DNA of 60,000 bases from Owenia fusiformis (lineage: Eukaryota > Annelida > Polychaeta > Sabellida > Oweniidae): the NCBI GenBank assembly GCA_903813345.2, contig CAIIXF020000001.1, positions 10,579,598 through 10,639,597 of the forward strand, in the 5' to 3' direction. Below are positions 11,278-23,000 of this stretch, piece by piece (position 1 is the first letter of the stretch; each line of letters opens with the position of its first letter). The position numbers and the translations under genes are program-made. A model generated the notes under the pieces. It saw only the letters and a list, made by a program, of their open reading frames with translations. It did no database searches and was not told the DNA's origin.

Positions 11278-14200
11278 ATGAACGTGAAATGGCTTATGAT
11301 CTCGTGCCTTATCGTAGCGTATATAATGGTTGTAGAAGGCTGGAAAAGCAAATATGCTGGTACAGAGTTCAAAGTCAGGGTGAGTATATGTTACTAGGAA
11401 CTTTGGTCGTGGGTCTATAATCACTCCAAAATAATTACTCCATAATGTCAGGTATGTTAAGTATCTTTTAATCAAATTTTAGTATCACTAGCAAAAAAAC
11501 TACTGGGCTGGTGTAACAAAGTATTCAAAAGCAAGTATCCCTAAATCAATTGTTGCAACGATAGATATATACTATAGTCATAGTGAGGAAACAATAGACT
11601 TTATGAAGTCTCTCTTACGACAGTTTTGGGGAAATAGAGATGTCTAGTGTAGATATTAAGTATGCCGAAAAAAAATTATTTCTGTGGGCTTCTGACACCG
11701 GTGGTATATATAATTCATGGAAATTTCCACTAGATTGCAGGAGACGCAATGTCCGATTAATGTTAGACAGAGACTCATGATAGTAGAGGAACACAAATTG
11801 AATCAATTCTGTTAAAGATTCCACCTTGACCTGTTCAAAGTCATACAATGTGATACTTGGCCCATTATAGATGCATCCGAGTGTTTGGCTATATATCATA
11901 TTTAATGTTAATCCACTAAAGAAGTAGGAATGGGACGCCTAAGAGTTTTAGTTACACTTGACGATGTAACGGGCATCTGGTCAATAGTAGTAATACGTTG
12001 AGGATTTCATGAATTCAAGAGAAAATTTAATAAACACGTTCACACAACCTTAACAAAAGCAAGAAACTGAAATATTTTGAATCGATTTTTAGATTAGGTT
12101 CGACGAGGCTGGACAAGTAAAAATAAAATTGTTAGGGCCAAAGAACAAAAGGCAGAAACAAAAAAGTAAGAAATTGAGTATTTATCATGAATATGCATTC
12201 AAAAAGTTCCCAAAGAAATCTCTGAAGGCTATGAACTATCAACAATGTCATGGCCTCATCACAGCAAGGCGTTCGAATTCTTAGCTTGGAATTTTTAATG
12301 ATCATTTTCTCAGACTCTAGATAGTGTTGGACATTTTCAGGAACACACTGTAAACTTATATTTTGATTAAATATTTGCTGCATGGAACTTATAATTTGGT
12401 TGACAGTTTTGAATGGTCGAGGAACAACTTGTTTCATCTATATGGGTTTAAAAGTTCAGTATGTCATGTTATGAGATTTATGGGTTTCTTCCAAAAAGTT
12501 GAAACTCAGGCATCAAAAAGATGTTGACAGATTAATAGTTTTCCTCACCCAGTGGTTTAATGAGATTAGAGATTAGAGCTGGGAACAAAGAACGCTCAAC
12601 GCAGAGTTTCAGTGATCCAGCCAGTGATAGATAAAACATTCCCTCTGACCGGGTCATAGCTTGTGAGGTGCCCTGGGATACTGGGGTCAACTTCCAGAGT
12701 CTGGGGTTTGCATAAGCCAGCTGAATCGCTGATCTGCTCTGTGTTGTTGTAAGGCCATTAATCATTTTGATCACTGGTCACTTTGAGTTTAAAAACCTGC
12801 ACTGGTAAAGAATTGGACACTTTTCGGCTTGGCTTTAGATTGTGAAAATGTATTGTAATTTGTAACTGTAACTAAACTTTAAAATTATTAAATAAATTAT
12901 GAGTATTAAGGAATCGACTAGTTTGTCCATGGGCTCTATCAGGTGGTAGAGCCCATGGTTTGTCATTCTTTACAAAATTAGATAAACTTTTAACAATGGA
13001 TTGGACCGACCCAGGGGTCCAACAATAGTTTGAGCAAAGTAAGATGCATGAGAGGACAGAACAAACCTTTTGATAACTAATCCGTTTCATAGCTTCAAAT
13101 CCCCAAAATCACAGCCCATTCAACATATCGAGCATGATTATCCAAATAAATTCCTGATTTATTGTATCAGGCGTATAAAAAAGGCAACAAACAAATAAAT
13201 CGTAAAACCGCAAAATGATCAGTGATCACTGCACATATTTCACCCATTTGCCATGAAATCACATAAATATTTCTTCTTTTTTCAAGGATATGTCATGTAT
13301 TTACATTGAATAATGGTTAGCTAATAATCATTGTTTTGCACAGTGGGTCAAAAATTGGTTTTAGACAAAAGAAAAGTCAGCGCACTGGCCTGGTGCTGGA
13401 CATGGCAAAAAAAAGTAAAATTGATGACAGCGTCTACATTGATTTCATTCAATGTAATATGAAGCTACAATCATTTTCAAAGATATGTCATTTTTATGCA
13501 TTGGGTCATAATGTGCTGAATAATCATTCCTTATAGATAGTGGGCCAAATTAAGCTGAGGATTAAGTTTTAGACATTGCAAAAACCAATGCACATGCCCA
13601 TGTGTAGCATAAACAGTTAGGTATTCATGCTCATAGTCACATATCCCTTCACATTTCTTTGCATATAGAGATGGGCTCATCTCTCCATGTTATGCAGTCA
13701 CCTATGGGTTTCGGGCGAAGAACACATATGTTGGTGATTCTTCCTCGGTCTGTTGCAATGTTGTGGAGGGGTGGTGAACACTTTGTTTCTGAGATAGCCC
13801 AAGAGGAAAAGGCACAACAAGTCAGGTCAGGAAATCTTCCAATAGCACCAGCCAGACCCGCGAACTGACTCTTGCAATGTTTAAATTGAATGATTATTTC
13901 GACAACCACGACTACATGTAAATAAAATGACTTATCATTTAAAAGAGGGGAAACATGGCTTCATGAATCAGTAAGTGAAATTGATGCAGTCATCGCTGGT
14001 TTTCTAGATCTGGTTTTACGATTTATTTGCTTTTTTGATACGGACTATATATAATATGCTTGTAAGCACAACATTATCCAATTAAAAGTAAGAAAAACAA
14101 CATCAATGTATGGTAATTAATTGTGTTTTTTGTTTATTTCAGTTTACGATTATATCAGAAAAAGTGAGTTTAACTTATTATATAACGAAACAAATTACAA

Positions 14201-15663
14201 TATATAGTTTCAAGGATCAATGTACTAAACACTAAACACACTAAACTAGTTCTTACCCGTTCTTGCCAGTGCTACGAAAACGTTGTAAAACAGGCTCAAT
14301 CTGGCTGTGGTCGGGAAATATATATGTCTAAAATAATTAGCTTCTTCGTTCATAAACAGTCTTCAATACGTTCAAGTCATTCGCAGTTCGTTCAGGTCGC
14401 ACCACGTCGGTGCGCAACGCCGTATAACGCGTCCCTTAGTCTAGAAGGTCATCATGACCTGATTACAGAACGGTATGGTCGCCATCGAATTTTGACTCAT
14501 TTCAAAATTCTAAAATGCACTCTCCCGTCTGAGAAAGTTCATGAAGTTCGTAAATAGACCTTAGAGAGTTGCAGCTACGTTCATTCCGTTCGCACACAGT
14601 TTAAAACCAGTTTTGAAGAACGCAGTGGCAACTCGTTAGGTGTGATAGCTATATTCGTTCATAAGCAGACTTTAAGACGTTCTAAGTCAGTTTAAACCCG
14701 TTTGCAATTAGTTCTACCTCGTTCTCAATACGTCCTCAGACAGTTCAACTCGTTGTAAAAACGTCCCTAGTAGGATTGAAGTACGACGGTTCCGTTCGTA
14801 GTAAGTCCAGCTCGTCGTTAGTACGTTGTCACTCGTTCTAATTGTAGACCACGAGAACATTTTGAGCATGTTCTAAGTTCTAGAAGACCCACCCGTTCGA
14901 GTTCGTTCGATGAAGTTTGTAAATAGAGCCCAAGCGGTTCTAGGTACGTCAAGTCCGTTCGTACACAGTTGAAGCCCGTTTTCAAGAATGTAGTGAGAAC
15001 TAGTTTGGTGTGATAGTAGGGTTAAGTAACGATACACTGTACCGTTGTCGTAACAAAGGCTTTATGACTTTGGTGATGGCATAATTGAAAGCTTACATCC
15101 CAGAACCTTGTTATAAACACCAGAGTTACTATCCTATGTTCTATATGCTCAATTGTCGGCACCCATTTTGGAGAAAATCTAGAATTTCCATATAAAACTA
15201 ACAGGGCCGTTATGACTTTGGTCATAAAACCGAAATATTCGACTGAATCCTAGACATGGCAACAATAATTTTGGCGGCCATTTTGAAAAAGGTGATAACA
15301 CCCAAAAAGCTACACTCGCTACAATCCTATACGTATATACTAATATTATAGGTGCATACCTGGCCAAAATATATTAGTATTATTATTCGAACATAGAACA
15401 ACTGTTATTAATATCATGGGCTTTCAAGATGACCTAATTCATGAAAATCCCCATAGTCCGTCATTTTAGGGAACCATATTGTGCCATTTCTTAAAATGGA
15501 AACAAAATCAGGCAATGAACGAACTGCGGTTGTCTTTGTTTTAGTGTATAATATATTTACTTTATTCAACACATTAACATCTATTTCAGAATTAATAAAG
15601 GAGCTGAATCCATTCATTTTGGAGACAACGACGGCAGGCGTGACAACCAGGACGACAAACTAG
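11278..15663 (+). CDS. Array gene 3: small secreted protein, four exons, 89 aa
   Basis: Coding exons are 11278-11379, 12093-12165, 14143-14163 (21 nt) and 15590-15663; the joined frame is exactly 90 codons in phases 0, 1, 1. A signal peptide (MNVKWLMISCLIVAYIMVVEG, about 21 residues) leads directly into a 13-residue mature start ending EFKVR, so the Thr-rich N-terminal block of gene 2 is absent. Exon 2 reads IRFDEAGQVKIKLLG followed by a very basic end (PKNKRQKQK). The micro-exon gives IYDYIRK, and the last exon KLIKELNPFILETT plus a short Thr-rich tail (AGVTTRTTN). AATAAA follows at 15736. It is the shortest member and shows the minimal family plan: signal, beta-like strand segment, cationic core, Thr tail. 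Family unrecognised; the shared donor and core make it closest to gene 2. Confidence 0.8.
12166..13164. other. Left part of intron 2 of array gene 3
   Basis: No coding evidence. A dyad hairpin centred on CCATGGGCTCTATC lies at 12927-12958 and resembles hairpins at 41155 and 44490. The frames on the - strand at 12132-12437 and 12532-12774 lack any recognisable family or splice support. Confidence 0.45.
12927..12958. repeat. Short palindrome with CATGGGCT arms, copy 1
   Basis: CCATGGGCTCTATC and its reverse complement are separated by a few bases; TTTGTC-like sequence flanks both sides. Related palindromes occur at 41155-41183 and 44490-44523. Confidence 0.5.
13169..14047. mobile_element. Inverted-repeat element in intron 2 of array gene 3
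   Basis: AAATAAATCGTAAAACC near 13192-13208 is the exact reverse complement of GGTTTTACGATTTATTT near 14012-14028, and weaker similarity continues on both sides, including GTATAAAAAAG against CTTTTTTGATAC. Inside, two ~110-base direct repeats begin TCAAGGATATGTCATGTA and TCAAAGATATGTCATTTT (13285 and 13478). No transposase is recognised; the open frame at 13659-13868 is unsupported. Confidence 0.6.
14232..15016 (+). mobile_element. CpG-rich CTATCACACC-ended repeat, copy 2 (near full length)
   Basis: The 5' end CTAAACACACTAAACTAGTT and the 3' end AACTAGTTTGGTGTGATAG form inverted termini around a 785-base body nearly identical to copy 1 and to the reverse of copy 3. It begins 69 bases after the micro-exon of array gene 3. 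No protein; the open frame at 14324-14557 is shared with copy 1 only because the DNA is shared. Confidence 0.75.
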
Positions 15664-15735
15664 GTTCCTGGAAATTAGAATAATGTAAAGGAAACATGTA
15701 AAATACACAATACAATTTTACCTGAACGATTTGTC

Positions 15736-15741
15736 AATAAA
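15736..15741 (+). terminator. Polyadenylation signal of array gene 3
   Basis: AATAAA lies 72 bases downstream of the stop codon and is the first such signal there. Confidence 0.6.
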
Positions 15742-16880
15742 TGTTTATAAATATAGGAAGAAATACATCTCATAAATGTGGTGTGGTTATTATAACTCAA
15801 ACTATTGATTAAGAAAAGGCCTCATTATCTTTTAGGGAATTTTACATCAGAATGTTATAACGCCGCGGTATCCAAACTGCGTGCATACTATGCACGCAGT
15901 TTGTAACACTGACAAACTACACGCATGTCGATCAACATTGCATCATACAAGTGTTTTCAAACGACATTTATTCTGCATTGTTTTATAGTTTCATACATCC
16001 ATTCGGTGGAGAATATATGATGCTACCATGTGAAAGCGAAAGTTCTGTCTAGATGAACGTAGGTTTTAAAATATAAGCAGATTAATAAAAAAAATGGTCA
16101 TCTGTTTTTCGATTACCGACACATTAGTTAGTAGTTAGTAGCCGAGACAACACAAGTCCCAAGTCTGTATATTTACTAAGACGTCTCACTTTTCACAGAA
16201 ATAGAAAATACTATATTACTTGCAGCAATCCTGTATCTTTCAGTATATGCAAACAAAAGGGCTGAATAAACTTCAAACTACGACAAAAAGACGCAACACT
16301 GTATATTTTGAACACGAAAGTTCCTTAGGAACCTTATATTGAGATAATACCAGGAAACAATCGAGTGCTACTTGTAAAGTAAGCCAGTCTCCACATAATA
16401 ATGCCCAAAACGGTCCAGTAAGTGAGGCTCTTCCCCGGAAAGGCAATAAACTTTTGGCCATAGGAACTAAAGAACTGAAACTTTCAAGACCGATTGAAAA
16501 ACAGAGACAGTATCATAATATTATCATTTTGGGGACACCCTGTACATGTAGTGTCCCCGTTTTATTTGTATACTTGTATATGATATATAGAATCTACGTC
16601 AGATTAACAAGATGAACTAAGCCTAATAGCTAGGGATTAAATGTCCAATTGTATTTGTCACATATTCATATTTGTTAATCGTTTTCGAGTGATTAATGAT
16701 TTGATATCTTTGTGACGACTGTTTGCGCTGGACAGTATCTGCATTAATACTGATCAATCAAAAACTGCTTTATAATAATTTCAGACTGTATTGGCCTATT
16801 TTTATTTAAACTCAGGTAAGGGTTGCTATCATTTTACGAGAGGACTAGATTAAACCAACACGAAGATGTTGTATACGTAA

Positions 16881-16888
16881 TATATAAG
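16881..16888 (+). promoter_or_regulatory. TATA-like box upstream of array gene 4
   Basis: TATATAAG precedes the ATG at 17064 by about 180 bases. The sequence TATTTTCAAG just before 17041 could be an acceptor of a 5' UTR intron; array gene 5 has a similar TATTTCAAGCTG before its ATG. Confidence 0.3.
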
Positions 16889-17063
16889 AATAGGTGATAT
16901 ATGCAATCAGTAATTGCCTAAAACTAGGATATTGTAATTAATAACATCAGCATCAACGCACAAACTATGGATTAAATACTATTGCATACTTGTGAATATA
17001 TTGGAATACTAAACAAAATATTGTGGCTCACTATTTTCAAGCTGCTCACCGAGCCCACATGAA

Positions 17064-20000
17064 ATGATGACCAGTTTGAATAAAATGATGACGACACAAC
17101 TTTTGGTGGTGACCTTGTGCCTTCTTGTGCTGATGTCATTTATCTCAGCGTCGCCAAGATTTGGAGATTCAAGATCCGGAGTGAAGAGTGACAGGAGGAG
17201 AGGTGGCAGATTGACAAATCCAAAACCAGCCCCCTTCAAGGGGGGAACACAGAGCAGTGGATTGAGAATGAGTGTAATTCAAAAATAATGTAACTCAGCA
17301 AACTGAGATAAAAGTTATGATTTCCCAAAGTTTCGTTCCACAAAAATAGCACATTATCCCTTATAAAAATTAAATGTAAGCTTAATGTTGATTTTAGATA
17401 GCTTTCGCATAACAGGGAATAGTTTGAAAAATGTAATTGATTATTCATTTTCCTCAAATGAATTTCATGAATAGAAATACATTGAAAATGACTTTTTTTT
17501 AATTTCTTTTATAAATGATGGTGTTTATATTTATGAAATAATTATGCAGTGAAAAATACGAATAATCGAAATGAAAGACTAAATCACTAGTATCTGTAAA
17601 ATGGGACAAAAATCATATTTCCATGAAATAATTGTTGAAATATTGTTACTTTTACTAAATCTAATAATAAGATGAGAAACCAACGTTTTAACATTTGATT
17701 TTATAAATCACTGGTGATCCGCTCGATTACGCTGGTTACCGAAACGGTTCGTTTCGGTAACAAAATGTCGGAACGCCGAAGGTACGATTTTTCTTTTTTC
17801 CTTATTTCACGCGTCGTAGGCAGAATCCCCACGACATTTTTTCTCACAAACGTATTTCAGTATCATATGTTTTAGAAAATGTGCATGTTTGCGAAAAAAT
17901 AGCTCAGAATACAACACAATTGTCGATTTAATTCCTCACTTAAGTTACATAAACGGTAGGGGTTAAAAGTGCAGATCTTAACTGTTTTTCGAAATGCCGT
18001 TTATGTAACTTAAGTGAGAAATTAAATCGACGATTCAGTTGTCCTCTGAACTATTTGTTCGCAAATGTGTACATTTTCTTAAACAAATGATACTGATACA
18101 CTTTTGTGATAAAAATGTCGTGGGAATTCTGCCTACAACGTGTTGAATAAGGAAAATAGAAAATCGTACCTTCGACGTTCCAATATTTTGTTTCCGAAAC
18201 GGTTCCAGCGTAATCGAGTGGATCACCAGTGTAACTGTTAAACATGATTTCTTTTCGGCTGTCACACGATTAACAAAAGAGGGTATTACATTTTTGATGT
18301 TCAAAACAAGGCTAACTCATCTATAAAAGTACTGTAACCATCACAGGAGAATATCAACTACTATCTGGTTGTCATATTTCCCATTTTGTGATTGGTTGAG
18401 CAAGCATCACGTGACAAAAATGTCTGGAGTATTCTTTCCTGAGGCCCGGGTATACAGTCATTAATAAAAAATCAGTCTTATTCTTATCAATAAAAACCAG
18501 TCTTATTCTTATTCAATGTAAGTAATATAGTAATATACATGTATACACCACACATTACCAACTCAGTACACTAGGGGACTTTTTAAACATTTTAAACATA
18601 TTCCTGGGCCTCAGATTCTTTCCATTTGATGCTTACTGTTTATTGGTTATAAGTGAGCCTCGTTTTGAAGAGCGTACATTGTCTTACCTCCGCTTGAAGC
18701 ACGAACTCCAATGCAGTGTCTCGGTATAGACACTGCGGCGGGCAGACGAAGCAAATCCCCAAAATTTGGGGAAAATAGTTCCCCTTTTCATCGCATATGT
18801 GGTCAATTTTCACACAACTTATAAAATATGTATTCATGAATGTTCCCAAACATTATTTTGTCAAAATATTTCAAAATTATTGAAAAATGAGAAGAAATCA
18901 CCGCGGAAGGAATTCTGAGTAAAAGTTTTGTTGATAATAGTTTACCGCACGTGTTGTTTATTAGTTAACCAATGAAATTGTCTAAATACAATCACGCGAC
19001 CTGCACATGGGACTAGAACCAATCACGTCAGTTATTTATTACGAAGTTACCATGCTTACGGTGAGATACCTGCCCGCCGCAGTGATATATCACTGCACGA
19101 GAGTTCGCTTGAAGCAGTCTGCGCCAGGTTCGGGATTACTCCACAGAGGGTGCTAGTGACTGAAAAGGTAGAAGACAAAAAATTAAAATTGAGATGTTGG
19201 TTGACTGAAATCAAGATTTATCAGTGCACTCGCCAGTGAAAATGTAGATTTTATATTTCATTTTGTTTATCTTTTGTGTATATAATTTTACAAAAAGTAT
19301 TACGAAATGATTCGGCTCACTTCAAATATTTGACTTTTTGTGATGGTGATCTTGAGTTTTTAAAATTCGGAAAGATGGCGCAAAAAGCGGTCACATCTTT
19401 TTTCTCAATGGGTGATCTATGCAATTTTTTTATTTGATTGGGGACGTATGGAGATTCCCCGTGGTATGTGGGGTTATCGGGGGGGGGGGGGGTTCACTCC
19501 AATATACTTCTTAATACTTATGTGCCGCCCCAAAGACCCCCTTTTTGAGCATTTTTCCCATGTCAATTTCCTCTCAAAATTGAAGGTTTCGATGTTTAAT
19601 TCCTCTGAGACTTATAATTGACAAAAAAATCAACTTTTCCAGTGTTTTGTTCTAAAAAATCAACTTTTCCAGTGTTTTGTTCCAGGCTTCAACAACTAAT
19701 TAGACTATTTAATACATTTTTCTTTAGAAAAACTGAATATTGACTTAAAAAGGGTACTTTTTTAGAAAATTTTACATGTTTTTTTCCTCTCAGATTGGCC
19801 AATTTCCATGTTTTATGCTCAAAGCCAAAATTGGCTATGCTTCACATACCTACCCAAATTATTTGGAGTGAACCCCCCGGGAGGGTTATGTAGCGAAAAT
19901 CCTAGTTTTTTCATAATCAATCCAAAGATTTCAATTTGTTTCCCATTGGATTGCATTTTGTCTGTGGAATTGTCCCTTCACTGCTTTGGCTCGGTTTATT

Positions 20001-23000
20001 TTTGACTCGCATGCGCATACATTCGGATTTTTTTCAAATTCAGATTGAATTAAAGGAGGATTGGTAGCCAGAATGCAACTTCGATATCCTCCACAAAGCT
20101 AGTAGCGCCAGTCCTGGAGTCTGTATTTCTCACTTCAAAATTTGAATCGCAAGTTTTGGTCTTGTTTCCAAATAAAAATTCAAAACACACAAAAAGTGAT
20201 CAAGATCATTAGTGGGTTAGTCAATGTTCATTAGTTTAAATATTTCCAATGCTTATTGTGAATTCATAGCCAGGTAAATGTCAGACAATAATGACGCCAG
20301 CTTTGTTGGAAAATATCTTCATTCTCCTACAGCCGTAAAAATATACAGGCACGATCAGCATTTTCGCATCATTTGGAGATTAAAGAATATCGAGTTGGAA
20401 CTCTGGCTTCCAAAAAGTTCCAATCCTCCTTGTTGGATTGCGTTCCAATATATGATCCTACGAGAGAACTCCCCTACCCATTTAGGCATTCTGATATTAA
20501 ATCATTACATGCCGATAAAGTAAATGTAATTACATGCCTTGTTATATACTTAATTTATCAGCCCGAGAATAAAATATTTTCGAGAAGTTGTCGGCATGAC
20601 ATACAGTAGTACAAGCGAATCTAAAATAGAAAACCGGTAAAAGGAAAAAAGTCAATTTTTGCGCATTCTCAAAAAACGAAATGGCGATCCTGGGGGCAGA
20701 TTGTTCCAACTCCTACTGTCCTACATTCCGTTTTAAGTATCCCTCCTCCAAGACGAGCGTGACCCTTTAATTAATTATGCCTGAATTAATTACACGAGCC
20801 TCGTTCTCAAATCTCAAGAGTAGATATTTCCTTCAATTCTATTTTTGAATTTTCCTTCTCCCTTGTTGGAATGTTCAGAATGTGAAATATAAGGCGAATA
20901 ATAATACAGATATTTTGATCAATTTTCAGGACACTATTTACTTGTTTCACTCTAAAAACTAATCATGAAAGATGCATCTAGATATTTTCTTCAAGAGAAC
21001 GAACTATTTGAATAGTGTTTCGTGATGTGATGAGTGTTCGACCAAAAATAACAAACATCACAGTAAAATAATGATGATGAATCGTTTCATGACAGGAAGA
21101 ATCAAATGAGATGTACTCAAGAGGAGACCACTTCATATAATGAATAATGTATATTTTATTGTTGCAGGGGAAGATAAAGGATGGAAATTTCATCGTTAAA
21201 TTAGCCGGACAAAAACCTGTGGGTGGGTGTCCAACTTTTTTATGACAAAATATGTTTTCACTGAAGCAAGCATCAGGCATACACTCCCCTCCATGAGTTT
21301 GGCAACATTTGCTCCCCCATTGAACTACGTGTTAAAGCCTCTTTACGTTTGAATTTTTATTTATTTACCCTGCGATGAAATTACTTATAATATCAATGGA
21401 AACGTAACTTGACTTTATTTCCAGTCCCTCCAAATTCTCCCAATTTTTTCCTCAATTACAATAGGTCGAAAATTGATAATAAATTTGATGAATTTTTGAA
21501 AACAGGAAACTTTGGAGGTATTGGAAATAAAGTCAAGTTACGTTTCCATCAATATTATAAGTATTTTCATCGCAGGTTAAGTTAATAAAAATTCAAACGT
21601 AAAGAGGCTTTAACACGTAGTCTAATGGGGGCGCTAAAGTTGCCAAACTTATGGAGGGGAGTGTATACACATTCATTAGCAGTATTGTAGCTACCTGTGA
21701 TGATTGTAAATTTGCAATAACATTGATAGACGATAGGAAATAAGATATCCAACATATCTATTAATTAAGCACTACATTTTAAAAGTGAATGGTTGTCAAA
21801 CTTTACATGACACCCGATTGCTTTAAATAATGGGTTTAAGGACGTTGTTGGATTGCTATTTATTGTTTACAACTATCAGGATTTTATATCTCGTTTATCT
21901 AGATAATATACAAATATTTCTTCCTAATTTCGCTGAGTACCTGTTCCCGGGACTTGTTCCTGTTCATCTTTCTATGATTCTAGAGACGATTGTGTTCCTG
22001 CAGTCCTAAGGACTAAAGGAACACGCCTCGTAGAATCGTTGAAATTGCGGGAGGTATTCACTGAAAATAGGATGAAACATGATGTTTTTTATTCACTGTT
22101 AAATTCCCCATTCTCTTATTGGGGATGTCTAATAAGTACAAAGAAAGAAAATTGAATAAAGAATTCAATTCAGATTTAAATTTCACTGCACGATACTCAT
22201 AAATTGGTTTGTAATATTGGACGTAAATCGCTTCAATAGGTGAATTCACAGTGTTGAATATGCATTTTTTGCTATCGTCACCTGTTTGTGTGGTCCCGGT
22301 GTGTGGGTACCCTATTTTTGTCACGTATGGTGTAGACAAATAAGAGAGTGTGGAAAATGACAGTGGTATAGTATGATCATTATAAATATCCTGTATGTAA
22401 TATAATCTTTCTTTTCTTTTCAGTCTTCGATATGGTTAAAAAGAGTAAGTATATGTAATTTGCTTAAATGCTCATTTAAATGGGAAAATATTTGGCAGCA
22501 TTGGTGCTGGTAGGGCCAGAATACATGGAAACATATATAGCAGCCACTTACCCTACTATCACACCAAACTAGTTTTCACTACGTTCTCGAAAACGGGCTT
22601 CAACTGTGTACGAACGGACCGGACGTACTTAAAACCGTTTGGGGTCTATTTACAAACGTCATCGAACGTACTCGAACGGGTAGGTCCTCTAGAACTTAGA
22701 ACATGCTCAAAATGTTCTCATGGTCGATACGTTGGAGCTGGAGCTGGACGCACTGCGAACGGAACCGTCGTACTTCAATCCTACTAGGGACGTTTTAACA
22801 ACGAGTTGAACTGTCTGAGGACGTATTGAGAACGAGGTTGAACTAATTGCAAACGGATTGAAACTGATTAAGAACGTATTTAAGACTGTTTATGAACGAG
22901 TTAGCAAAAATATAGCTATCACGCCAAACAAATTTCCACTGCGTTCTTCAAAACTGGTTTTAAACTGTGTGCGAACGGAATGAACGTAACTGCAACTTTC

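Larger units (their letters stand above)
15664..17063. other. Spacer between array genes 3 and 4
   Basis: It holds AATAAA at 15736-15741, a perfect-arm hairpin near 15867-15894 (AAACTGCGTGCATA and reverse complement), and a second hairpin near 16531-16560 (GGGGACAC...GTGTCCCC). A TATATAAG box lies at 16881-16888, about 180 bases before the next ATG. No gene is seen. Confidence 0.5.

Noticed and set aside
6574-14557. Similar open frames at 6574-6879 and 14324-14557
   Set aside because: They are shared only because both lie in copies of the CpG-rich repeat; the reversed third copy does not preserve the frame.
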